Origin: Entomohabitans teleogrylli
Lineage (GTDB): Bacteria; Pseudomonadota; Gammaproteobacteria; Enterobacterales; Enterobacteriaceae
Assembly (NCBI RefSeq): GCF_001484765.1
Contig: NZ_KQ947380.1
Location: 233,780-297,779 of the forward strand
Length of the DNA: 64,000 nt
Direction of reading: 5' to 3'
Shown: piece by piece, positions 1 to 11,791 of the stretch
Position numbering within the stretch: position 1 is the stretch's first letter
How the letters are laid out: every line of letters starts with the position of its first letter
The notes under the pieces: model-generated
Seen by the model: the letters and a program-made list of their open reading frames with translations, nothing else
Told to the model about the DNA's origin: nothing
Database searches by the model: none
Translations under genes and position numbers: made by a program

Positions 1-411
1 AGTTTACGGATTAAAAGGCATAACAGATCTGAATGACGTTAGTCCGGACGGGCAGGCTGTGCGGTTTTTCACACATTACCGTCTGGTGCCTGCCACAGAG
101 TAATACATAACATGCTCAGAAATCCGCGATGGGTATGCATCAACTCCGGATAATGAAATACGCTTTGTCTGATTTTCTTATCTGACACACTAATTGATTG
201 CGGGGAGCACAACCGCGAAATGTCTGTATCTGCATGGCTAAAAGATAAGTTATATATACCGCTACGACCTGAGTAATCCTGGTGGGAATTTTGTTTAAAG
301 CACAATAAGGCACACTTGTTGTAGTGTTTAGCGACTCACCCACCCGATGACTAATGCCAGAAAAATCTGATATTTTGTAAGTTTTTAGGATAATTACTTC
401 TGCTAAATAAA
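1..411. other. Intergenic stretch downstream of hha, no gene recognised
   Basis: This AT-rich stretch precedes the 3' end of hha. The open frames here (the longest, on the minus strand, would run over about 140-430) overlap hha or resemble nothing I recognise, and they lack convincing ribosome binding sites. In E. coli the maa gene follows hha; no trace of maa is visible, so the gene is either absent or lies left of the window. Confidence 0.5.
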
Positions 412-630
412 TCAGCGAACAAATTTCCACACCGATGCTGGTATTTTGTCATAGAGTTTATTCATCGTCAGTTCAGCAAGGCGGTGGTCCGCGGCTGAAT
501 AAAATACCGCCAGTTCGTTGTCAGAAAGCTCATATTTATTTTTCTCAATCACACGTTCCAGCGTATCGATTGACTGGCAACGTCGCAGGCGCATCAGATA
601 ATCAACTTTAGTGAGTGGTTTTTCAGACAT
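412..630 (-). CDS. hha: Hha, haemolysin-expression-modulating nucleoid protein
   Basis: The product has 72 residues, the same length as E. coli Hha, and starts [18 protein letters not shown]. Family knowledge: Hha is a small all-helical protein that binds H-NS and StpA, strengthens H-NS silencing of foreign and virulence genes, and represses its own operon. It lies downstream of tomB on the same strand with a 27-bp gap, so the two are probably cotranscribed as tomB-hha. Recognition rests on near-identity to the known sequence and on the tomB-hha-acrB context. Confidence 0.96.
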   Translation of the reverse strand: MSEKPLTKVDYLMRLRRCQSIDTLERVIEKNKYELSDNELAVFYSAADHRLAELTMNKLYDKIPASVWKFVR

Positions 631-657
631 AATTTTTACCTTAAATATCCGTTCTTA

Positions 658-1032
658 TCAGAACGAAAGACTGACGGGGTTGGCCCGGCTTTCGTTTACA
701 AAACACCGGAACAGCCGGTGACCCGATTTACGCCACTTCTGCAGATCCTCTGCATTTATGCCGTAATTACTAAACAGTATAAACGTATCGTCCAGATATT
801 CATCTATTTGTTCTATCAATTTACTGTCATCTTCATACTTAATTTTATAATTAAGTGCAAATGAAGCAATATGTTCAATCAAATCGTTCAACTGAAGGTT
901 AACCGCAGAGGTGGGATCGTTCACCCAACCATGGTTACTTTCCCCAAGGTTTACCAGACAGTCGTGGTACAGCGTTTCACAGAGAAATTTTAACTGCGCT
1001 ATATCATGCCGTTTTGGTGAGTACTCGTCCAT
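658..1032 (-). CDS. tomB: TomB, Hha toxicity modulator
   Basis: The product has 124 residues starting MDEYSPKRHDIAQLKFLCE, matching the length of E. coli TomB (YbaJ). I chose the ATG at 1032 over the in-frame ATG at 1092 because it gives the family length and has GGGGA upstream. Family knowledge: TomB counteracts Hha toxicity, reportedly through oxidation of a cysteine in Hha, and the pair affects biofilm formation and conjugation. The protein is acidic and cytoplasmic, and is the first gene of the tomB-hha operon. Confidence 0.93.
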   Translation of the reverse strand: MDEYSPKRHDIAQLKFLCETLYHDCLVNLGESNHGWVNDPTSAVNLQLNDLIEHIASFALNYKIKYEDDSKLIEQIDEYLDDTFILFSNYGINAEDLQKWRKSGHRLFRCFVNESRANPVSLSF

Positions 1033-1770
1033 AATACATCCCCTTTTTATCGCAAAAATTTGATAAAGACAATGGGTTGGGAGTGGACACACCTTATGGA
1101 TGTGGAGATTAATAGTTAACTTTTCAATTGTTACTGATAACTATAAGTCAATGTTATCTATTTTTCCTTAACTAAGGATGAAAAAAACTGCCTTAAGTAC
1201 TCCGGCAATGATAAGACAGGTTATAAATATTTAATATAGCCTGGATTACCACATAAGCTATCTGTTGCCCGGACTACTCAGATTTGGAGACCAGTAACGG
1301 TGATTGTAATATTAACTCAACATTCTGAAATCCCCGGATAAGCAAAATTTAAGAAAGTTCTCAGGTATTAAAAGTTGCTTAACAAACAACGGGTACCGTG
1401 CTTTGTATAACCTTTTGCTTCATTTGGCGCATATGCTAACGCTATTTGAACGTTAACACAAATGGTGCGTTTCGTATATACCCGAGCTTGTGCGGCGAAG
1501 TACGCCGGGCAGGGCTGTATCCTTCAAGTAACCCATTGTCAAACAAGTAAATAAAGATACCACCAGCGGCATTTTTCTGACTGATTTACGGCGCATTTTC
1601 AGAGCGTTCTTTTGTTACAAAATGGAAGTTTTCAGGGCAAGTATTAACAGTTGAATAAAAATTGTTCCGCTACGGGAGGGGATGGCTGTCAATGGTGTGG
1701 AGACACGACCTGAAAACATAAACTGGCGTCAGTACAGGAAAGTTATAACCTAACAGCCGCCGTTAGATTA
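1033..1770. other. Long intergenic region between tomB and acrB
   Basis: About 740 bp separate the tomB start from the acrB terminator. The sequence is AT-rich near tomB, where its promoter must lie. A small inverted repeat (CTAAC/GTTAG) at 1750-1766 sits just right of the rest of the region. I see no open reading frame with a convincing start, and no tRNA. A small RNA cannot be excluded by eye. Confidence 0.5.
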
Positions 1771-1771
1771 A

Positions 1772-1799
1772 AAAAAAGGCCGCAGAGGCGGCCTTTTTC
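1772..1799 (-). terminator. Rho-independent terminator after acrB
   Basis: An 8-bp stem (AAGGCCGC at 1776-1783 and GCGGCCTT at 1788-1795) closes an AGAG loop and is followed on the minus strand by a run of T. It begins about 15 bp past the acrB stop. A T-run of similar quality on the plus strand means it could work in both directions. Confidence 0.85.
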
Positions 1800-1814
1800 A
1801 GTCACAGTATGGTT

Positions 1815-4800
1815 TTACCCGTGCTTATGTTCCACCGGATGGCTGTGCTCAATATCTTCGCCTTTACGGCTGAAGCGGCGACGAACCACCACAAAGAACA
1901 CCGGTACGAAGAAGATAGCCAGGATAGTCGCGGTGACCATCCCGCCCATTACCCCGGTACCAACGGCGTTCTGGGCGCCGGAGCCGGCGCCGCTGCTGAT
2001 AACCAGCGGCAGTACCCCAAGGATAAAGGCCAGCGATGTCATCAGAATCGGGCGCAAACGCATACGTACCGCTTCCAGCGTGGCTTCTATCAGGCCCTTG
2101 CCCTCTTTTTCCATCAGGTCTTTGGCGAATTCAACGATCAATATCGCGTTCTTCGCCGATAGCCCAATGGTTGTTAGCAGCCCCACCTGGAAGTAAACGT
2201 CGTTAGTCAGGCCGCGCATCGTCGCCGCTAACAGCGCGCCGACTACCCCCAGCGGTACTACCAGCATAACTGAGAAGGGGATAGACCAGCTTTCATACAG
2301 CGCCGCCAGACACAGGAATACCACAATCAGCGAAATGGCATACAGCGATGGTGCCTGGTTGCCGGACAGCCGTTCCTGATAAGACATCCCCGTCCAGTCG
2401 TAGCCAATACCGGTCGGCAACTTACTGGCCAGTTCTTCCATCATCGACATCGCCTCACCCGTACTTCTGCCCGGCGCCGCCTGACCAAGGATTTCCATGG
2501 ACGGCAGGCCGTTATAGCGTTCCAGACGCGGTGAACCGTACTCCCAGTGTGAACTGGAGAACGAGGAGAATGGCACCATCTGGCCGTTAGCGCCGCGTAC
2601 ATACCAGTTATTGATATCACTTGGCAGCATACGGTATTCGGCTTCAGACATGATATAGACTTTTTTCACGCGACCGCGATCGATAAAGTCGTTCACATAG
2701 CTGCCGCCCCATGCCGCGCCCAGGGTGGTGTTTATATCGCTAATCGATACCCCCAGCGCCTGCGCTTTCTCCTGGTCGATATTGATTTTGAACTGTGGCG
2801 TATCTTCCAGACCGTTGGGACGCACCCCGACCAACAGGTCAGGATGTTTAGCCACTTCGCCGAACAACTGGTTACGCGCCTGAGTCAGTTTTTCATGGCC
2901 TAAACCTGCCTGGTCGATTAACTGGAAGTCGAAACCGGTCGCAGTACCCAGTTCAACAATCGCCGGAAGGTTAAAGGCGAAGACAATCGCATCCTTAATT
3001 TTGGCGAATTCGGCGTTAGCTTTGGCGGTAATCGCCGGAACTTTGTTCTCCTCGCCGGGACGCTCGCTCCAGTCTTTCATCGAAACGAACGCCAGACCGG
3101 AGTTCTGCCCACGGCCCGAGAAGCCAAATCCGTTAACGGTAAATACCGAGTTAACGTTATCTTTCTCGTTGGTCAGATAATAGTTCGCGACCTGGTCCAG
3201 CACTTTCTGGGTACGTTCCTGGGTTGCCCCTGCCGGGAGCTGTACCATGTTGAGGAACACCCCCTGGTCTTCGTCCGGAAGGAACGAACTGGGCAGGCGA
3301 ACAAACAGGTAAGCCATTCCCACCACGATAATCAGGTAGAGCAGCAGGTAACGACCGGTACTGCGCAGGATGTTCGCTACGCTGTCGGTGTAATGATGCG
3401 TGCTCTTTTCGAACATGCGGTTAAACCAGCCGAAGAAACCGGTCTTGCTTTCACCGTGATCGCCTTTGGCGACTGGCTTGAGCATTGTGGCGCACAGCGC
3501 CGGCGTCAGAATCATCGCCACCAGAACCGACAGAACCATCGCCGAAACGATCGTAATGGAGAACTGGCGATAGATAGCGCCGGTTGAACCGCCGAAGAAG
3601 GCCATTGGGATAAACACCGCCGACAGCACCATGGCGATACCCACCAGCGCGCCCTGAATCTGCCCCATCGACTTACGGGTAGCTTCTTTCGGCGGCAGGC
3701 CTTCCTCCATCATCACGCGCTCGACGTTTTCCACCACCACGATGGCGTCATCCACCAGCAGACCTATCGCCAACACCATACCAAACATGGTCAGGGTGTT
3801 TATCGAGAAGCCAAAGGCGGCGAGTATCGCGAAGGTACCCAGCAACACCACCGGTACGGCGATGGTCGGGATCAGCGTGGCCCGGAAGTTCTGCAGGAAC
3901 AGATACATCACCAGGAATACCAGCAGGATCGCTTCTACCAGGGTTTTCACCACTTCGTTAATGGAAATCTTAACGAACGGCGTGGTGTCATACGGGTAGA
4001 CCACTTTCAGACCATGCGGGAAGAAAGGCTCCAGCTTGGCAATGGTGGCGCGTACTGCCGCCGCGGTGTCGAGGGCGTTAGCCCCGGTCGCCAGTTTAAT
4101 CCCCAGACCGGAGGAGGGCTGGCCGTTGTAACGGGCGATAACATCATAGCTTTCACCACCCAGCTCAACACGGGCAACATCTTTCAGGCGTACCTGAGAG
4201 CCGTCCTGATTAACTTTCAGCAGGATATTGCCGAACTCCTCCGTGGAGGTCAGTCGGGTCTGGGCGATGATTGAGGCGTTTAACTGCTGGCCCTTAACCG
4301 GCGGCGTACCGCCTAACTGACCGGCGGCGACCTGGGCGTTCTGCGCTTTAATCGCCGTAATAACGTCGACCGGGGTAAGCTGGAAATTATTCAGCTTGTT
4401 GGGGTCCATCCAGATACGCATCGCGTACTGAGCGCCGAACAGGGTTACGTCACCTACGCCAGCCGTACGGCTGATAGGATCTTTAACGTTGGAGCCCACG
4501 TAGTCCGCAATGTCGTCCTGGGTCATTGAACCATCGGTATTGATCATCCCCACGACCATCAGGAAGCTGCTGGAGGATTTTTCTACACTAACCCCCTGCT
4601 GTTGTACTTCCTGCGGCAGTAGAGGCATGGCCAATTGCAGTTTGTTCTGTACCTGAACCTGAGCGATATCCGCGTCGGTGCCTGAATCGAAGGTCAGGGT
4701 GATCTGCACGGTACCGGAAGAGTCACTGGTTGAGGACATATACAGCAGGTTATCGATACCATTCATGTTCTGTTCGATAACCTGTGTCACCGTATCCTGC

Positions 4801-4970
4801 ACGGTTTTCGCGTCAGCACCTGGGTAAGAGGCGGAAACTGTGACTGCCGGCGGCGCAATAGTTGGATATTGCGCTACCGGCAATTTCAGGATCGCAAGCG
4901 CCCCCGCCAGCATGATGATGATCGCGATAACCCACGCAAAAATCGGGCGATCGATAAAAAACTTAGCCAT
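1815..4970 (-). CDS. acrB: AcrB, RND multidrug efflux transporter
   Basis: The product has 1051 residues (E. coli AcrB has 1049). It is the inner-membrane proton antiporter of the AcrA-AcrB-TolC tripartite pump that exports drugs, dyes, detergents and bile salts. The N-terminus [17 protein letters not shown] is the typical RND start. The proton-relay pair D407-D408 is present in [13 protein letters not shown] within transmembrane helix 4. The two periplasmic porter loops and twelve predicted helices are intact. It lies 34 bp downstream of acrA, forming the acrAB operon. Confidence 0.98.
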   Translation of the reverse strand: MAKFFIDRPIFAWVIAIIIMLAGALAILKLPVAQYPTIAPPAVTVSASYPGADAKTVQDTVTQVIEQNMNGIDNLLYMSSTSDSSGTVQITLTFDSGTDADIAQVQVQNKLQLAMPLLPQEVQQQGVSVEKSSSSFLMVVGMINTDGSMTQDDIADYVGSNVKDPISRTAGVGDVTLFGAQYAMRIWMDPNKLNNFQLTPVDVITAIKAQNAQVAAGQLGGTPPVKGQQLNASIIAQTRLTSTEEFGNILLKVNQDGSQVRLKDVARVELGGESYDVIARYNGQPSSGLGIKLATGANALDTAAAVRATIAKLEPFFPHGLKVVYPYDTTPFVKISINEVVKTLVEAILLVFLVMYLFLQNFRATLIPTIAVPVVLLGTFAILAAFGFSINTLTMFGMVLAIGLLVDDAIVVVENVERVMMEEGLPPKEATRKSMGQIQGALVGIAMVLSAVFIPMAFFGGSTGAIYRQFSITIVSAMVLSVLVAMILTPALCATMLKPVAKGDHGESKTGFFGWFNRMFEKSTHHYTDSVANILRSTGRYLLLYLIIVVGMAYLFVRLPSSFLPDEDQGVFLNMVQLPAGATQERTQKVLDQVANYYLTNEKDNVNSVFTVNGFGFSGRGQNSGLAFVSMKDWSERPGEENKVPAITAKANAEFAKIKDAIVFAFNLPAIVELGTATGFDFQLIDQAGLGHEKLTQARNQLFGEVAKHPDLLVGVRPNGLEDTPQFKINIDQEKAQALGVSISDINTTLGAAWGGSYVNDFIDRGRVKKVYIMSEAEYRMLPSDINNWYVRGANGQMVPFSSFSSSHWEYGSPRLERYNGLPSMEILGQAAPGRSTGEAMSMMEELASKLPTGIGYDWTGMSYQERLSGNQAPSLYAISLIVVFLCLAALYESWSIPFSVMLVVPLGVVGALLAATMRGLTNDVYFQVGLLTTIGLSAKNAILIVEFAKDLMEKEGKGLIEATLEAVRMRLRPILMTSLAFILGVLPLVISSGAGSGAQNAVGTGVMGGMVTATILAIFFVPVFFVVVRRRFSRKGEDIEHSHPVEHKHG

Positions 4971-5004
4971 GTCTTAACGGCTCCTGTTTAAGTTAAGACT
5001 TCGT

Positions 5005-6192
5005 TTATCCCTGCTGAGCTGCGGTTGCCGGCTGCTGCTGTTGCGCTTCATCCGCCGTCACTTCCTGGGCTTTCACCTGAACGCCAGGCCTGACTTTCTG
5101 CAGTCCGGTAACAATGACGCGGTCTCCGGCTTTCAGCCCGTCGGTAACCAGCCATTTGTCACCAATTGCTTTGTCGGCGCTAATCTGGCGGACTTCCACT
5201 TTATCTTCCGCGCCGACAACCATCGCGGTAGCATCCCCGCGGGCGGTATGGGTCACACCTTGCTGTGGCACCAGTAGGGCGTTCTGGTTAATTCCTTCTT
5301 CCAGACGCGCGCGTACAAACATGCCGGGTAGCAGTGTGTTGTTAGGGTTGGGGAAGATAGCCCGCAGCGTGATAGAACCGGTAGTCTGATCGACGGTGAC
5401 GTCAGAGAATTCCAGGGTACCGGACTGGGGGAATTGAATACCGTCAGAGGTAATCAGCTCGACTTTGGCTTTGCCGTTTTCCTGCTTCAGGGTACCGGCA
5501 GCCAGCTCTTGCTTCAGGCGCAGAAAATCGTTGCTGGACTGAGTCACATCCACATAAATGGGATCGAGCTGCTGAACGGTCGCCATAGCGTTGGTCTGGC
5601 CGGTTTGCACCAGGGCGCCCTCTGTCACATTCGATTTGCCGATACGGCCGCTAATCGGTGAGGTAACTTTGGTATAGGCGAGGTTGATGCGCGCGGTTTC
5701 CACCGCCGCTTTAGCCGCGACCACGGACGCGTTCGCCTGTTGGGCATCGGCAACCGCCTGATCGTATTCCTGCTGACTGATATACTGGGTACCCAGCAGC
5801 TTCTGGTAACGTTTTACCGTCAACTGGGCGATGTTGGCGCTGGCCTGCGCTCTGGCGAGATCGCCTTTGGCGCTTTCATAAGTTGCCTGGTAGGTCGCCG
5901 GATCAATTTGATAGAGCGAGACACCCGCCTCGATATCACTCCCCTCGACGAAATTACGCTTCAGGATAATACCGCTAACCTGGGGACGCACTTCCGCAAC
6001 GCGGTAAGCGCTGGTACGCCCTGGAAGCTCCGTTGTGATTTGCAGAGGCTCGGATTTCAGCGTCACGACGCCCACTTCGGGCATTTGTGGCGCCTGCTGC
6101 TGAGTCTCTTTATTGTCACATCCTGTAAGCGCTAAGCTCCCTGAGAGCATCAGAACGACCGCCAGAGGCGTTAACCCTCTGTTTTTGTTCAT
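5005..6192 (-). CDS. acrA: AcrA, periplasmic adaptor lipoprotein of the AcrAB-TolC pump
   Basis: The product has 395 residues (E. coli 397). The lipoprotein signal peptide ends in the lipobox LTGC, so the mature protein is anchored by a lipidated cysteine and projects into the periplasm. There it bridges AcrB and TolC through its hairpin, lipoyl and beta-barrel domains. The ATG at 6192 is preferred over that at 6219 because it has GAGGT about 8 bases upstream and places the signal peptide at the N-terminus. It is transcribed divergently from acrR, and the shared intergenic region holds the AcrR operator. Confidence 0.97.
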   Translation of the reverse strand: MNKNRGLTPLAVVLMLSGSLALTGCDNKETQQQAPQMPEVGVVTLKSEPLQITTELPGRTSAYRVAEVRPQVSGIILKRNFVEGSDIEAGVSLYQIDPATYQATYESAKGDLARAQASANIAQLTVKRYQKLLGTQYISQQEYDQAVADAQQANASVVAAKAAVETARINLAYTKVTSPISGRIGKSNVTEGALVQTGQTNAMATVQQLDPIYVDVTQSSNDFLRLKQELAAGTLKQENGKAKVELITSDGIQFPQSGTLEFSDVTVDQTTGSITLRAIFPNPNNTLLPGMFVRARLEEGINQNALLVPQQGVTHTARGDATAMVVGAEDKVEVRQISADKAIGDKWLVTDGLKAGDRVIVTGLQKVRPGVQVKAQEVTADEAQQQQPATAAQQG

Positions 6193-6282
6193 AGGTAAAC
6201 CTCGAGTGTCCGATTTCAAATTTGTTCAATGGATGGGTAGTCCAAAACCCACTGCTGCGTTTATATTATCGTCGTGCTATGG

Positions 6283-6306
6283 TACATACATTCACAAATG
6301 TATGTA
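6283..6306. promoter_or_regulatory. AcrR operator in the acrA-acrR intergenic region
   Basis: A 24-bp imperfect palindrome has arms TACATACATT and AATGTATGTA. On the minus strand it is identical, as I recall it, to the AcrR operator described upstream of E. coli acrAB. Its position 29 bp from the acrR start and 90 bp from acrA would let AcrR repress both divergent transcripts. Confidence 0.9.
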
Positions 6307-6334
6307 AATCTGGCCCCTGTAAATTCATCAACCT

Positions 6335-6976
6335 ATGGCACGAAAAACCAAACAACAGGCACTGGCGACGCGTCAGCATATCATTGATATTGCTATCCGC
6401 CTGTTTTCTGAGCGCGGTGTTTCCTCTACCTCCCTGGCGGATATTGCCCTGGCGGCCGGGGTGACCCGCGGTGCAATCTACTGGCATTTCAAAAACAAGT
6501 CCGACCTGTTCAGCGAAATCTGGGAATCTTCAGAAGCCGGTATCGGCGACTTAGAAGTTGAGTATCGGGCAAAATTTCCCGACGATCCACTCTCAGTGAT
6601 AAGAGAGTTGTTGATCACGATTCTTGAAGCCACGGTGGTGGATGAACGCCGGCGTCTGATGATGGAAATTATCTTCCATAAATGTGAATTTGTCGGGGAG
6701 ATGGCGCCGGTTCAGGAAGCCCAGCGCAGTATGTATTTACAGGAATATGACAAGATAGAAGCCGCGCTCCAGCAGTGCGTGGATAAAGGCCTGCTGCCGC
6801 AGGGGTTGATGACGCGGCGAGCGGCGATTCTGATGCGCAGCTATATGTGCGGTTTAATGGAAAGCTGGCTGTTCGCCCCGCAACTGTTCGATCTCCATAA
6901 AGAGGCGCGGGCCTATGTCTGTACATTAATAGAGATGTTCCAGCGCTGTCCTTCATTACAAAACGCCTCTGCGTAG
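6335..6976 (+). CDS. acrR: AcrR, TetR-family repressor of acrAB
   Basis: The product has 213 residues (E. coli AcrR 215). The N-terminal TetR helix-turn-helix covers about residues 10-57 (ISFSERG-type segment, [17 protein letters not shown] recognition region). The larger C-terminal all-helical domain binds drug ligands. Family knowledge: ligand binding releases AcrR from the operator between acrA and acrR and derepresses the pump. The frame is intact, so there is no sign of the inactivating mutations often found in efflux-overproducing isolates. Confidence 0.97.
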   Translation: MARKTKQQALATRQHIIDIAIRLFSERGVSSTSLADIALAAGVTRGAIYWHFKNKSDLFSEIWESSEAGIGDLEVEYRAKFPDDPLSVIRELLITILEATVVDERRRLMMEIIFHKCEFVGEMAPVQEAQRSMYLQEYDKIEAALQQCVDKGLLPQGLMTRRAAILMRSYMCGLMESWLFAPQLFDLHKEARAYVCTLIEMFQRCPSLQNASA

Positions 6977-7133
6977 CGTGAGTGTAAAAAATCTTCAGGT
7001 TAATTTTTTAAGGTAAAATTCTGTTACCGGACGGCCTTTCGGTAGCTATTCAGCGCCCGGAAAAGCGTGCTATTCTTGCGCCCTGAAAGTGTCATTTTCG
7101 GATTTCCACTATCCTCACCGTATCGCAAAGCAT

Positions 7134-10100
7134 ATGCAGCCTTTAATGTTGTCGCGGAAAAATGTTTCCGCCATTGTGTTCGCTGTCTGGTTTTTACTCG
7201 GTAGCTGTTTTCATCAGGCATGGGCCGCTGCGCAGGTCTCCGGCGATATTCCCGCCCGGGCGGATGTGCAGAGTCAACTGGATGCGCTGAATAAGCAAAA
7301 AAACCTCTCCGCGCTCGACAAACTTCAGCAACAGGATTTGATTCAAACCCTGGAAACCCTTGATAAAATTGAGCGCGTGAAGCAGGAAAGCGCCCAGTTG
7401 CGCGAGCAGGTGGCCGAGGCGCCGGAAAAACTGCGCCAGGCGACTCAGGCGTTGAGCGATCTGAGTAATCCGGAAAACGACGCCGACGCCCGGAAGAAAC
7501 TGGACGCCCTCTCGTTACGCCAACTGGAAGCGCGGCTCTCCACGACGCTGGACGATTTGCAGAATGCCCAGAACGATCTGGCGACCTGGAACAGTCAACT
7601 GGTTTCGCTACAAACCCAGCCGGAGCGGGTGCAGAATGCTATGTACAACGCCTCCCAGCAATTGCAGCAGATCCGCAATCGTCTGAACGGCATCGCGCCG
7701 GGAGAAGCGGCTCTGCGCCCGTCGCAGCAGACGCTGTTACTGGTACAGCAGGCATTGCTGAATGCGCAGATCGATCAGCAGCGCAAGAGCCTGGAAGGGA
7801 ATACTCTGTTGCAGGATACCCTGCAAAAACAGCGTGATTATACCAGCGAATACATTAACCGGCTGGAGCACCAGTTGCAGTTGCTACAACTGGCGGTCAA
7901 CAGTAAGCGTTTGACTCTCACGGAAAAGACCGCACAGGAAGCGGTGACGCCGGACGAGGCCAGCAATATCCAGAATAATCCGCTGGTTAAACAGGAGCTG
8001 GAACTTAATCACCAGCTCAGCCAGCGGCTGATCAAAGCCACCCAGAGCGGCAACGAGCTGGTGCAGCAGAACATTAAGGTAAAAAACTGGCTCGATCGGG
8101 CGCTCCAGTCTGAACGTAATCTGAAAGAGCAGATTTCGGTACTGAAGGGGAGTCTGCTGCTGTCGCGTATTCTTTATCAACAGCAGCAAACCTTACCCTC
8201 TGCCGATGAGCTGGGGGACATGACCAACCGCATCGCCGACCTGCGCCTTGAACAGTTTGATGTGAATCAGCAACGGGATACGCTGTTCCAGAATGACAGC
8301 TATGTCGCGGCGCTGGAGCAGGGGCATGAAAGCGATGTCAGCCCCGATGCGCATGACGCGCTGTTGCAGGTGATCGATATGCGCCGGGAACTGCTGGATC
8401 AACTCAATAAACAGCTGGGCAATCAACTGATGATGGCCATTAACCTGCAGATCAATCAGCAGCAGTTAATCAGCGTCAGTAAAAATCTCCAGCAGATGCT
8501 CACTCAGCAAATTTTCTGGGTCAACAGCAATAAGCCAATGAACTGGGCGTGGTTTAAATCCTTCCCGGAAGCCCTGCATGAGCAGATGAAGTCGATGAAA
8601 ATCACCGCGACCTGGGACAAAGCGCTGTCGGCCGGTTTTCTGGCGTTTCTGGGCGGGCTGCCGTTGTTGCTTATCGCCGGGGTGATTCGCTGGCGTTTCC
8701 GCTGGATGGATCGCTATCTCGATAAGCTGGCGACGGATGTCGGTCAATTACGCCATGACAGCCAACTGCACACGCCAAAAGCGATCTTCATCAACCTGCT
8801 TAAGGCGCTGCCGGTCTGCCTGACGATTCTGGCGATCGGGCTGATTCTGTTGTTTATGCAGTTTAATGTCAGCGATCTGCTGTGGAGTTTCAGTAAACAA
8901 CTGGCGGTGTTCTGGCTTATTTTTGGCCTGTGCTGGCGCATTCTGGATAAAGGCGGCGTGGCGGTACGCCACTTCAATATGCCGGCGGATCAGACCAGCC
9001 ACTGGCGACGCCAGATTGTGCGTATCAGCCTGGCGCTACTGCCGCTGCTGTTCTGGACTGTGATTGGCGAACTTTCCCCTCTGCATCTGATGGATGATGT
9101 GCTGGGGCAGTTCATGATTTTCCTCAATCTGCTGGTGATTGCCGCTCTGGTATGGCCGATGTGCCGTGACGCCTGGCGCGATAAAGAGTCCCATACCATC
9201 CGGCTGGTGACCATCACGATTCTCTCGCTGGTACCCATTGCGCTACTGGTGCTGACTGCCACAGGGTATTTTTATACCACCCTGAGGCTGGCGGCGCGCT
9301 GGATTGATACTGTCTACCTGGTCATTGTCTGGAACCTGCTGTACCACACGGTGCTGCGCGGCCTGAGCGTCGCGGCGCGGCGTATCGCTTACCGGCGTGC
9401 GCTGGCCCGGCGCCAGAACATGGTGAAAGAAGGGGCGGAAGGCGGCGAGCCGGTGGAAGAGCCGCCGCTGGGTCTGGAGCAGATTAACCAGCAGACGCTG
9501 CGTATCACCATGCTGGCGATGTTCGCTCTGTTCGGCGTGATGTTCTGGGCGATCTGGTCGGATTTAATCACCGTCTTCTCTTATCTCGACAGTATTATCC
9601 TGTGGCATTACAACGGTTCTGAAGCCGGCGCCGCAGTGGTCAGGAATGTCACCATGGGGAGTCTGTTGTTCGCGCTGGTGGCGTTTATGGTGGCCTGGGC
9701 GCTGATCCGCAACCTGCCGGGGCTGCTGGAGGTGCTGGTGCTTTCGCGGCTTAAAATGCGCCAGGGCGCTTCTTACGCCATCACCACGATTCTTAACTAT
9801 GTGATTATCGCCGCCGGGGCGATGACGGTGTTTGGGTCGCTGGGCGTTTCGTGGGACAAGTTGCAGTGGCTGGCGGCGGCGTTGTCAGTGGGCCTCGGGT
9901 TTGGCCTGCAGGAGATCTTCGGTAACTTTGTATCCGGCCTGATCATTCTGTTTGAACGTCCGGTGCGCATCGGCGATACGGTCACTATCGGCACCTATTC
10001 CGGCACGGTGAGCAAGATACGTATTCGCGCCACGACGATTACCGACTTCGATCGCAAAGAGGTGATCATTCCCAATAAAGCCTTCGTTACCGAACGGCTG

Positions 10101-10496
10101 ATCAACTGGTCGCTGTCTGATACGGTCACGCGTATTGTGATCCAGCTCGGCGTGGCCTACGGATCCGATCTCGATAAGGTGAAGGCGATTCTGTTGCAGG
10201 CGGCGACCGAGCACCCGAAAGTGATGCGCGATCCGGAACCCAGCGTGTTCTTCACCACCTTCGGGGCCAGTACTCTGGATCATGAGCTGCGACTGTACGT
10301 GCGCGAACTGCGCGATCGCAGCTCCACGGTGGATGAGCTGAACCGGGCCATTGATCGCCTGTGCCGGGAAAATAACATCGACATCGCCTTCAACCAATTG
10401 GAAGTGCATCTGCATAACGCTAAAGGCGACGAACACACTGAAGTGAAACGCGATATGCAGCGTGGCGACGATACGCCGCCGCCGGTCAGCGCCTGA
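7134..10496 (+). CDS. mscK: MscK (KefA), potassium-dependent mechanosensitive channel
   Basis: From the ATG at 7134 the product has 1120 residues, the length of E. coli MscK. The start is a choice: a GTG at 7089 would add 15 residues in front of the signal peptide. After the signal peptide (cleavage near QAWAAAQ) comes a long periplasmic coiled-coil region, then about eleven transmembrane segments. The C-terminal MscS-like pore and beta domain includes [20 protein letters not shown]. It opens under hypo-osmotic tension when external potassium is high. Its stop overlaps the convergent rsmS by 11 bp. Confidence 0.95.
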   Translation: MQPLMLSRKNVSAIVFAVWFLLGSCFHQAWAAAQVSGDIPARADVQSQLDALNKQKNLSALDKLQQQDLIQTLETLDKIERVKQESAQLREQVAEAPEKLRQATQALSDLSNPENDADARKKLDALSLRQLEARLSTTLDDLQNAQNDLATWNSQLVSLQTQPERVQNAMYNASQQLQQIRNRLNGIAPGEAALRPSQQTLLLVQQALLNAQIDQQRKSLEGNTLLQDTLQKQRDYTSEYINRLEHQLQLLQLAVNSKRLTLTEKTAQEAVTPDEASNIQNNPLVKQELELNHQLSQRLIKATQSGNELVQQNIKVKNWLDRALQSERNLKEQISVLKGSLLLSRILYQQQQTLPSADELGDMTNRIADLRLEQFDVNQQRDTLFQNDSYVAALEQGHESDVSPDAHDALLQVIDMRRELLDQLNKQLGNQLMMAINLQINQQQLISVSKNLQQMLTQQIFWVNSNKPMNWAWFKSFPEALHEQMKSMKITATWDKALSAGFLAFLGGLPLLLIAGVIRWRFRWMDRYLDKLATDVGQLRHDSQLHTPKAIFINLLKALPVCLTILAIGLILLFMQFNVSDLLWSFSKQLAVFWLIFGLCWRILDKGGVAVRHFNMPADQTSHWRRQIVRISLALLPLLFWTVIGELSPLHLMDDVLGQFMIFLNLLVIAALVWPMCRDAWRDKESHTIRLVTITILSLVPIALLVLTATGYFYTTLRLAARWIDTVYLVIVWNLLYHTVLRGLSVAARRIAYRRALARRQNMVKEGAEGGEPVEEPPLGLEQINQQTLRITMLAMFALFGVMFWAIWSDLITVFSYLDSIILWHYNGSEAGAAVVRNVTMGSLLFALVAFMVAWALIRNLPGLLEVLVLSRLKMRQGASYAITTILNYVIIAAGAMTVFGSLGVSWDKLQWLAAALSVGLGFGLQEIFGNFVSGLIILFERPVRIGDTVTIGTYSGTVSKIRIRATTITDFDRKEVIIPNKAFVTERLINWSLSDTVTRIVIQLGVAYGSDLDKVKAILLQAATEHPKVMRDPEPSVFFTTFGASTLDHELRLYVRELRDRSSTVDELNRAIDRLCRENNIDIAFNQLEVHLHNAKGDEHTEVKRDMQRGDDTPPPVSA

Positions 10497-10647
10497 GGTT
10501 GCGCTCCTGTTCCTGCTTACGTAAAAAATCCCGACGGACTATCTCCAGCGCGGCAAGCGCGGTTTCCGTCGGGATCTCATGCTCTTCAAGCAGCATGATC
10601 AGGTCGACCGCCAGTTTCACTTCGTCGGGAGCCTGTTCCAGTGACAT
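10486..10647 (-). CDS. rsmS: RsmS (YbaM), small DUF2496 protein
   Basis: The product has 53 residues and starts [20 protein letters not shown], as does E. coli YbaM (53 residues). It is a small acidic helical protein of incompletely known role; the homologue in Pectobacterium was named RsmS as a regulator linked to secondary metabolism. It lies 22 bp downstream of priC on the same strand, so it is probably cotranscribed with it, and it overlaps the 3' end of mscK in a tail-to-tail arrangement. Confidence 0.88.
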   Translation of the reverse strand: MSLEQAPDEVKLAVDLIMLLEEHEIPTETALAALEIVRRDFLRKQEQERNLRR

Positions 10648-10669
10648 TCTGTTGTTCCTTTATCTGTCC

Positions 10670-11197
10670 TTAGCGAATTTGTCGGTTCAGCCGGCGTTGA
10701 ATGCGCTCCAGCGCTGCCCGGCAGCGCCGTAACCGGCCGTGCAGGGCAGCGATTTCTTGCTGCAGGCGCTGCTGGTCCGCCAGGGTTTGAGCCTGCGGTA
10801 GCTGGCCCTGGCGCGCGCTGAGCATAGCGTTCAGCCGCTGTTCATAATCCTGGTGCTGTAATAGCTGGCGGTGGGTGACGCCCGCAGCGCGGTGGGCGCC
10901 GTCATAGCGGCGTAGATCCCGGGTGGCGACTTCGCGCTCCAGAGCGGTTATCTGGTTAACCACCCGTTCCGCCAGCCAGGCTGCGCGCTCGCTATCGCCG
11001 CTTGCGGCATAGCGGCGTAACTGCCTGACATTGTCCGCCAGTTCGGCGAGGTACTCTCCCGGCGTGTGGCCGGCGCAGCGGAATAACTGCCGGTCAAAGC
11101 GCGGCGTCAGCGTGAAATGATCGCGTAACGGCGCGAGTCGCTGGTTCAGCGCCGCCATGCGCTGGGCCAGTATGTCCAGGGGGGATGAGGATTTCAC
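10670..11197 (-). CDS. priC: PriC, primosomal replication protein N''
   Basis: The product has 175 residues, equal to E. coli PriC. It is basic, helical and rich in arginine and glutamine. Family knowledge: PriC binds SSB and stalled forks and loads DnaB onto forks with single-stranded gaps, in a restart pathway parallel to PriA-PriB. The gene is transcribed divergently from ybaN and is followed by rsmS. Confidence 0.94.
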   Translation of the reverse strand: MKSSSPLDILAQRMAALNQRLAPLRDHFTLTPRFDRQLFRCAGHTPGEYLAELADNVRQLRRYAASGDSERAAWLAERVVNQITALEREVATRDLRRYDGAHRAAGVTHRQLLQHQDYEQRLNAMLSARQGQLPQAQTLADQQRLQQEIAALHGRLRRCRAALERIQRRLNRQIR

Positions 11198-11262
11198 ATT
11201 CTCTCCATGGATAGCCTGGTGGGCTGTGCTAGAGTAATTTGCTCAGAGTAAGGGAACGAGTC

Positions 11263-11640
11263 ATGCAGCGCATCATTTTAATTATCATCGGCTGGCTGGC
11301 GGTCGCGCTGGCGACACTGGGCGTGGTGTTGCCGCTGCTGCCGACCACGCCATTTTTGCTGCTGGCCGCCTGGTGTTTTGCCCGTTCTTCGCCGCGTTTT
11401 CATCACTGGCTACTGTACCGCTCATGGTTCGGCAGCTATCTGCGTTACTGGCAGAAATACCGCGCTATGCCGCCAGGCGCTAAGCCCAAAGCGATTGCGG
11501 TGATCGTGGTGACCTTTGCCGTTTCTCTGTATCTGGTGGATCTGCTGTGGGTGCGAGTCCTGTTATTGACGATCCTCAGCGGACTGCTGATTTTTATGTG
11601 GCGCATTCCGGTGGTTGATGAAAAACAACAAAAACCTTAA
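11263..11640 (+). CDS. ybaN: YbaN, DUF454 inner-membrane protein
   Basis: The product has 125 residues starting MQRIILIIIGWLAVALATLG, the same length as E. coli YbaN; I chose this ATG (GGGAACG upstream) over 11239 for that reason. Hydrophobic segments near residues 3-35 and 72-115 predict three or four membrane passes. The GVVLPLLPTTPFLLLAAWCFARSS motif is characteristic of DUF454. Its function is unknown. Confidence 0.9.
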   Translation: MQRIILIIIGWLAVALATLGVVLPLLPTTPFLLLAAWCFARSSPRFHHWLLYRSWFGSYLRYWQKYRAMPPGAKPKAIAVIVVTFAVSLYLVDLLWVRVLLLTILSGLLIFMWRIPVVDEKQQKP

Positions 11641-11791
11641 AACGGCATTTAGTATGGTTGCATTTATCGGCTACAGTCAGTAAATTCGGGCGTTTTCGAG
11701 CGCAGGTCCTGCGGGCGACGAGCGGATTCGCTTTGCCGGCAGGTCTTTTTTACCACCTGCGAGTAATACCGTTTTTATCAGGCATCTACTT

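Noticed and set aside
69..430. Two overlapping minus-strand open frames of 78 and 96 codons downstream of hha
   Set aside because: They overlap each other and hha, have no good ribosome binding site and no familiar sequence; the region is AT-rich and non-coding in appearance.
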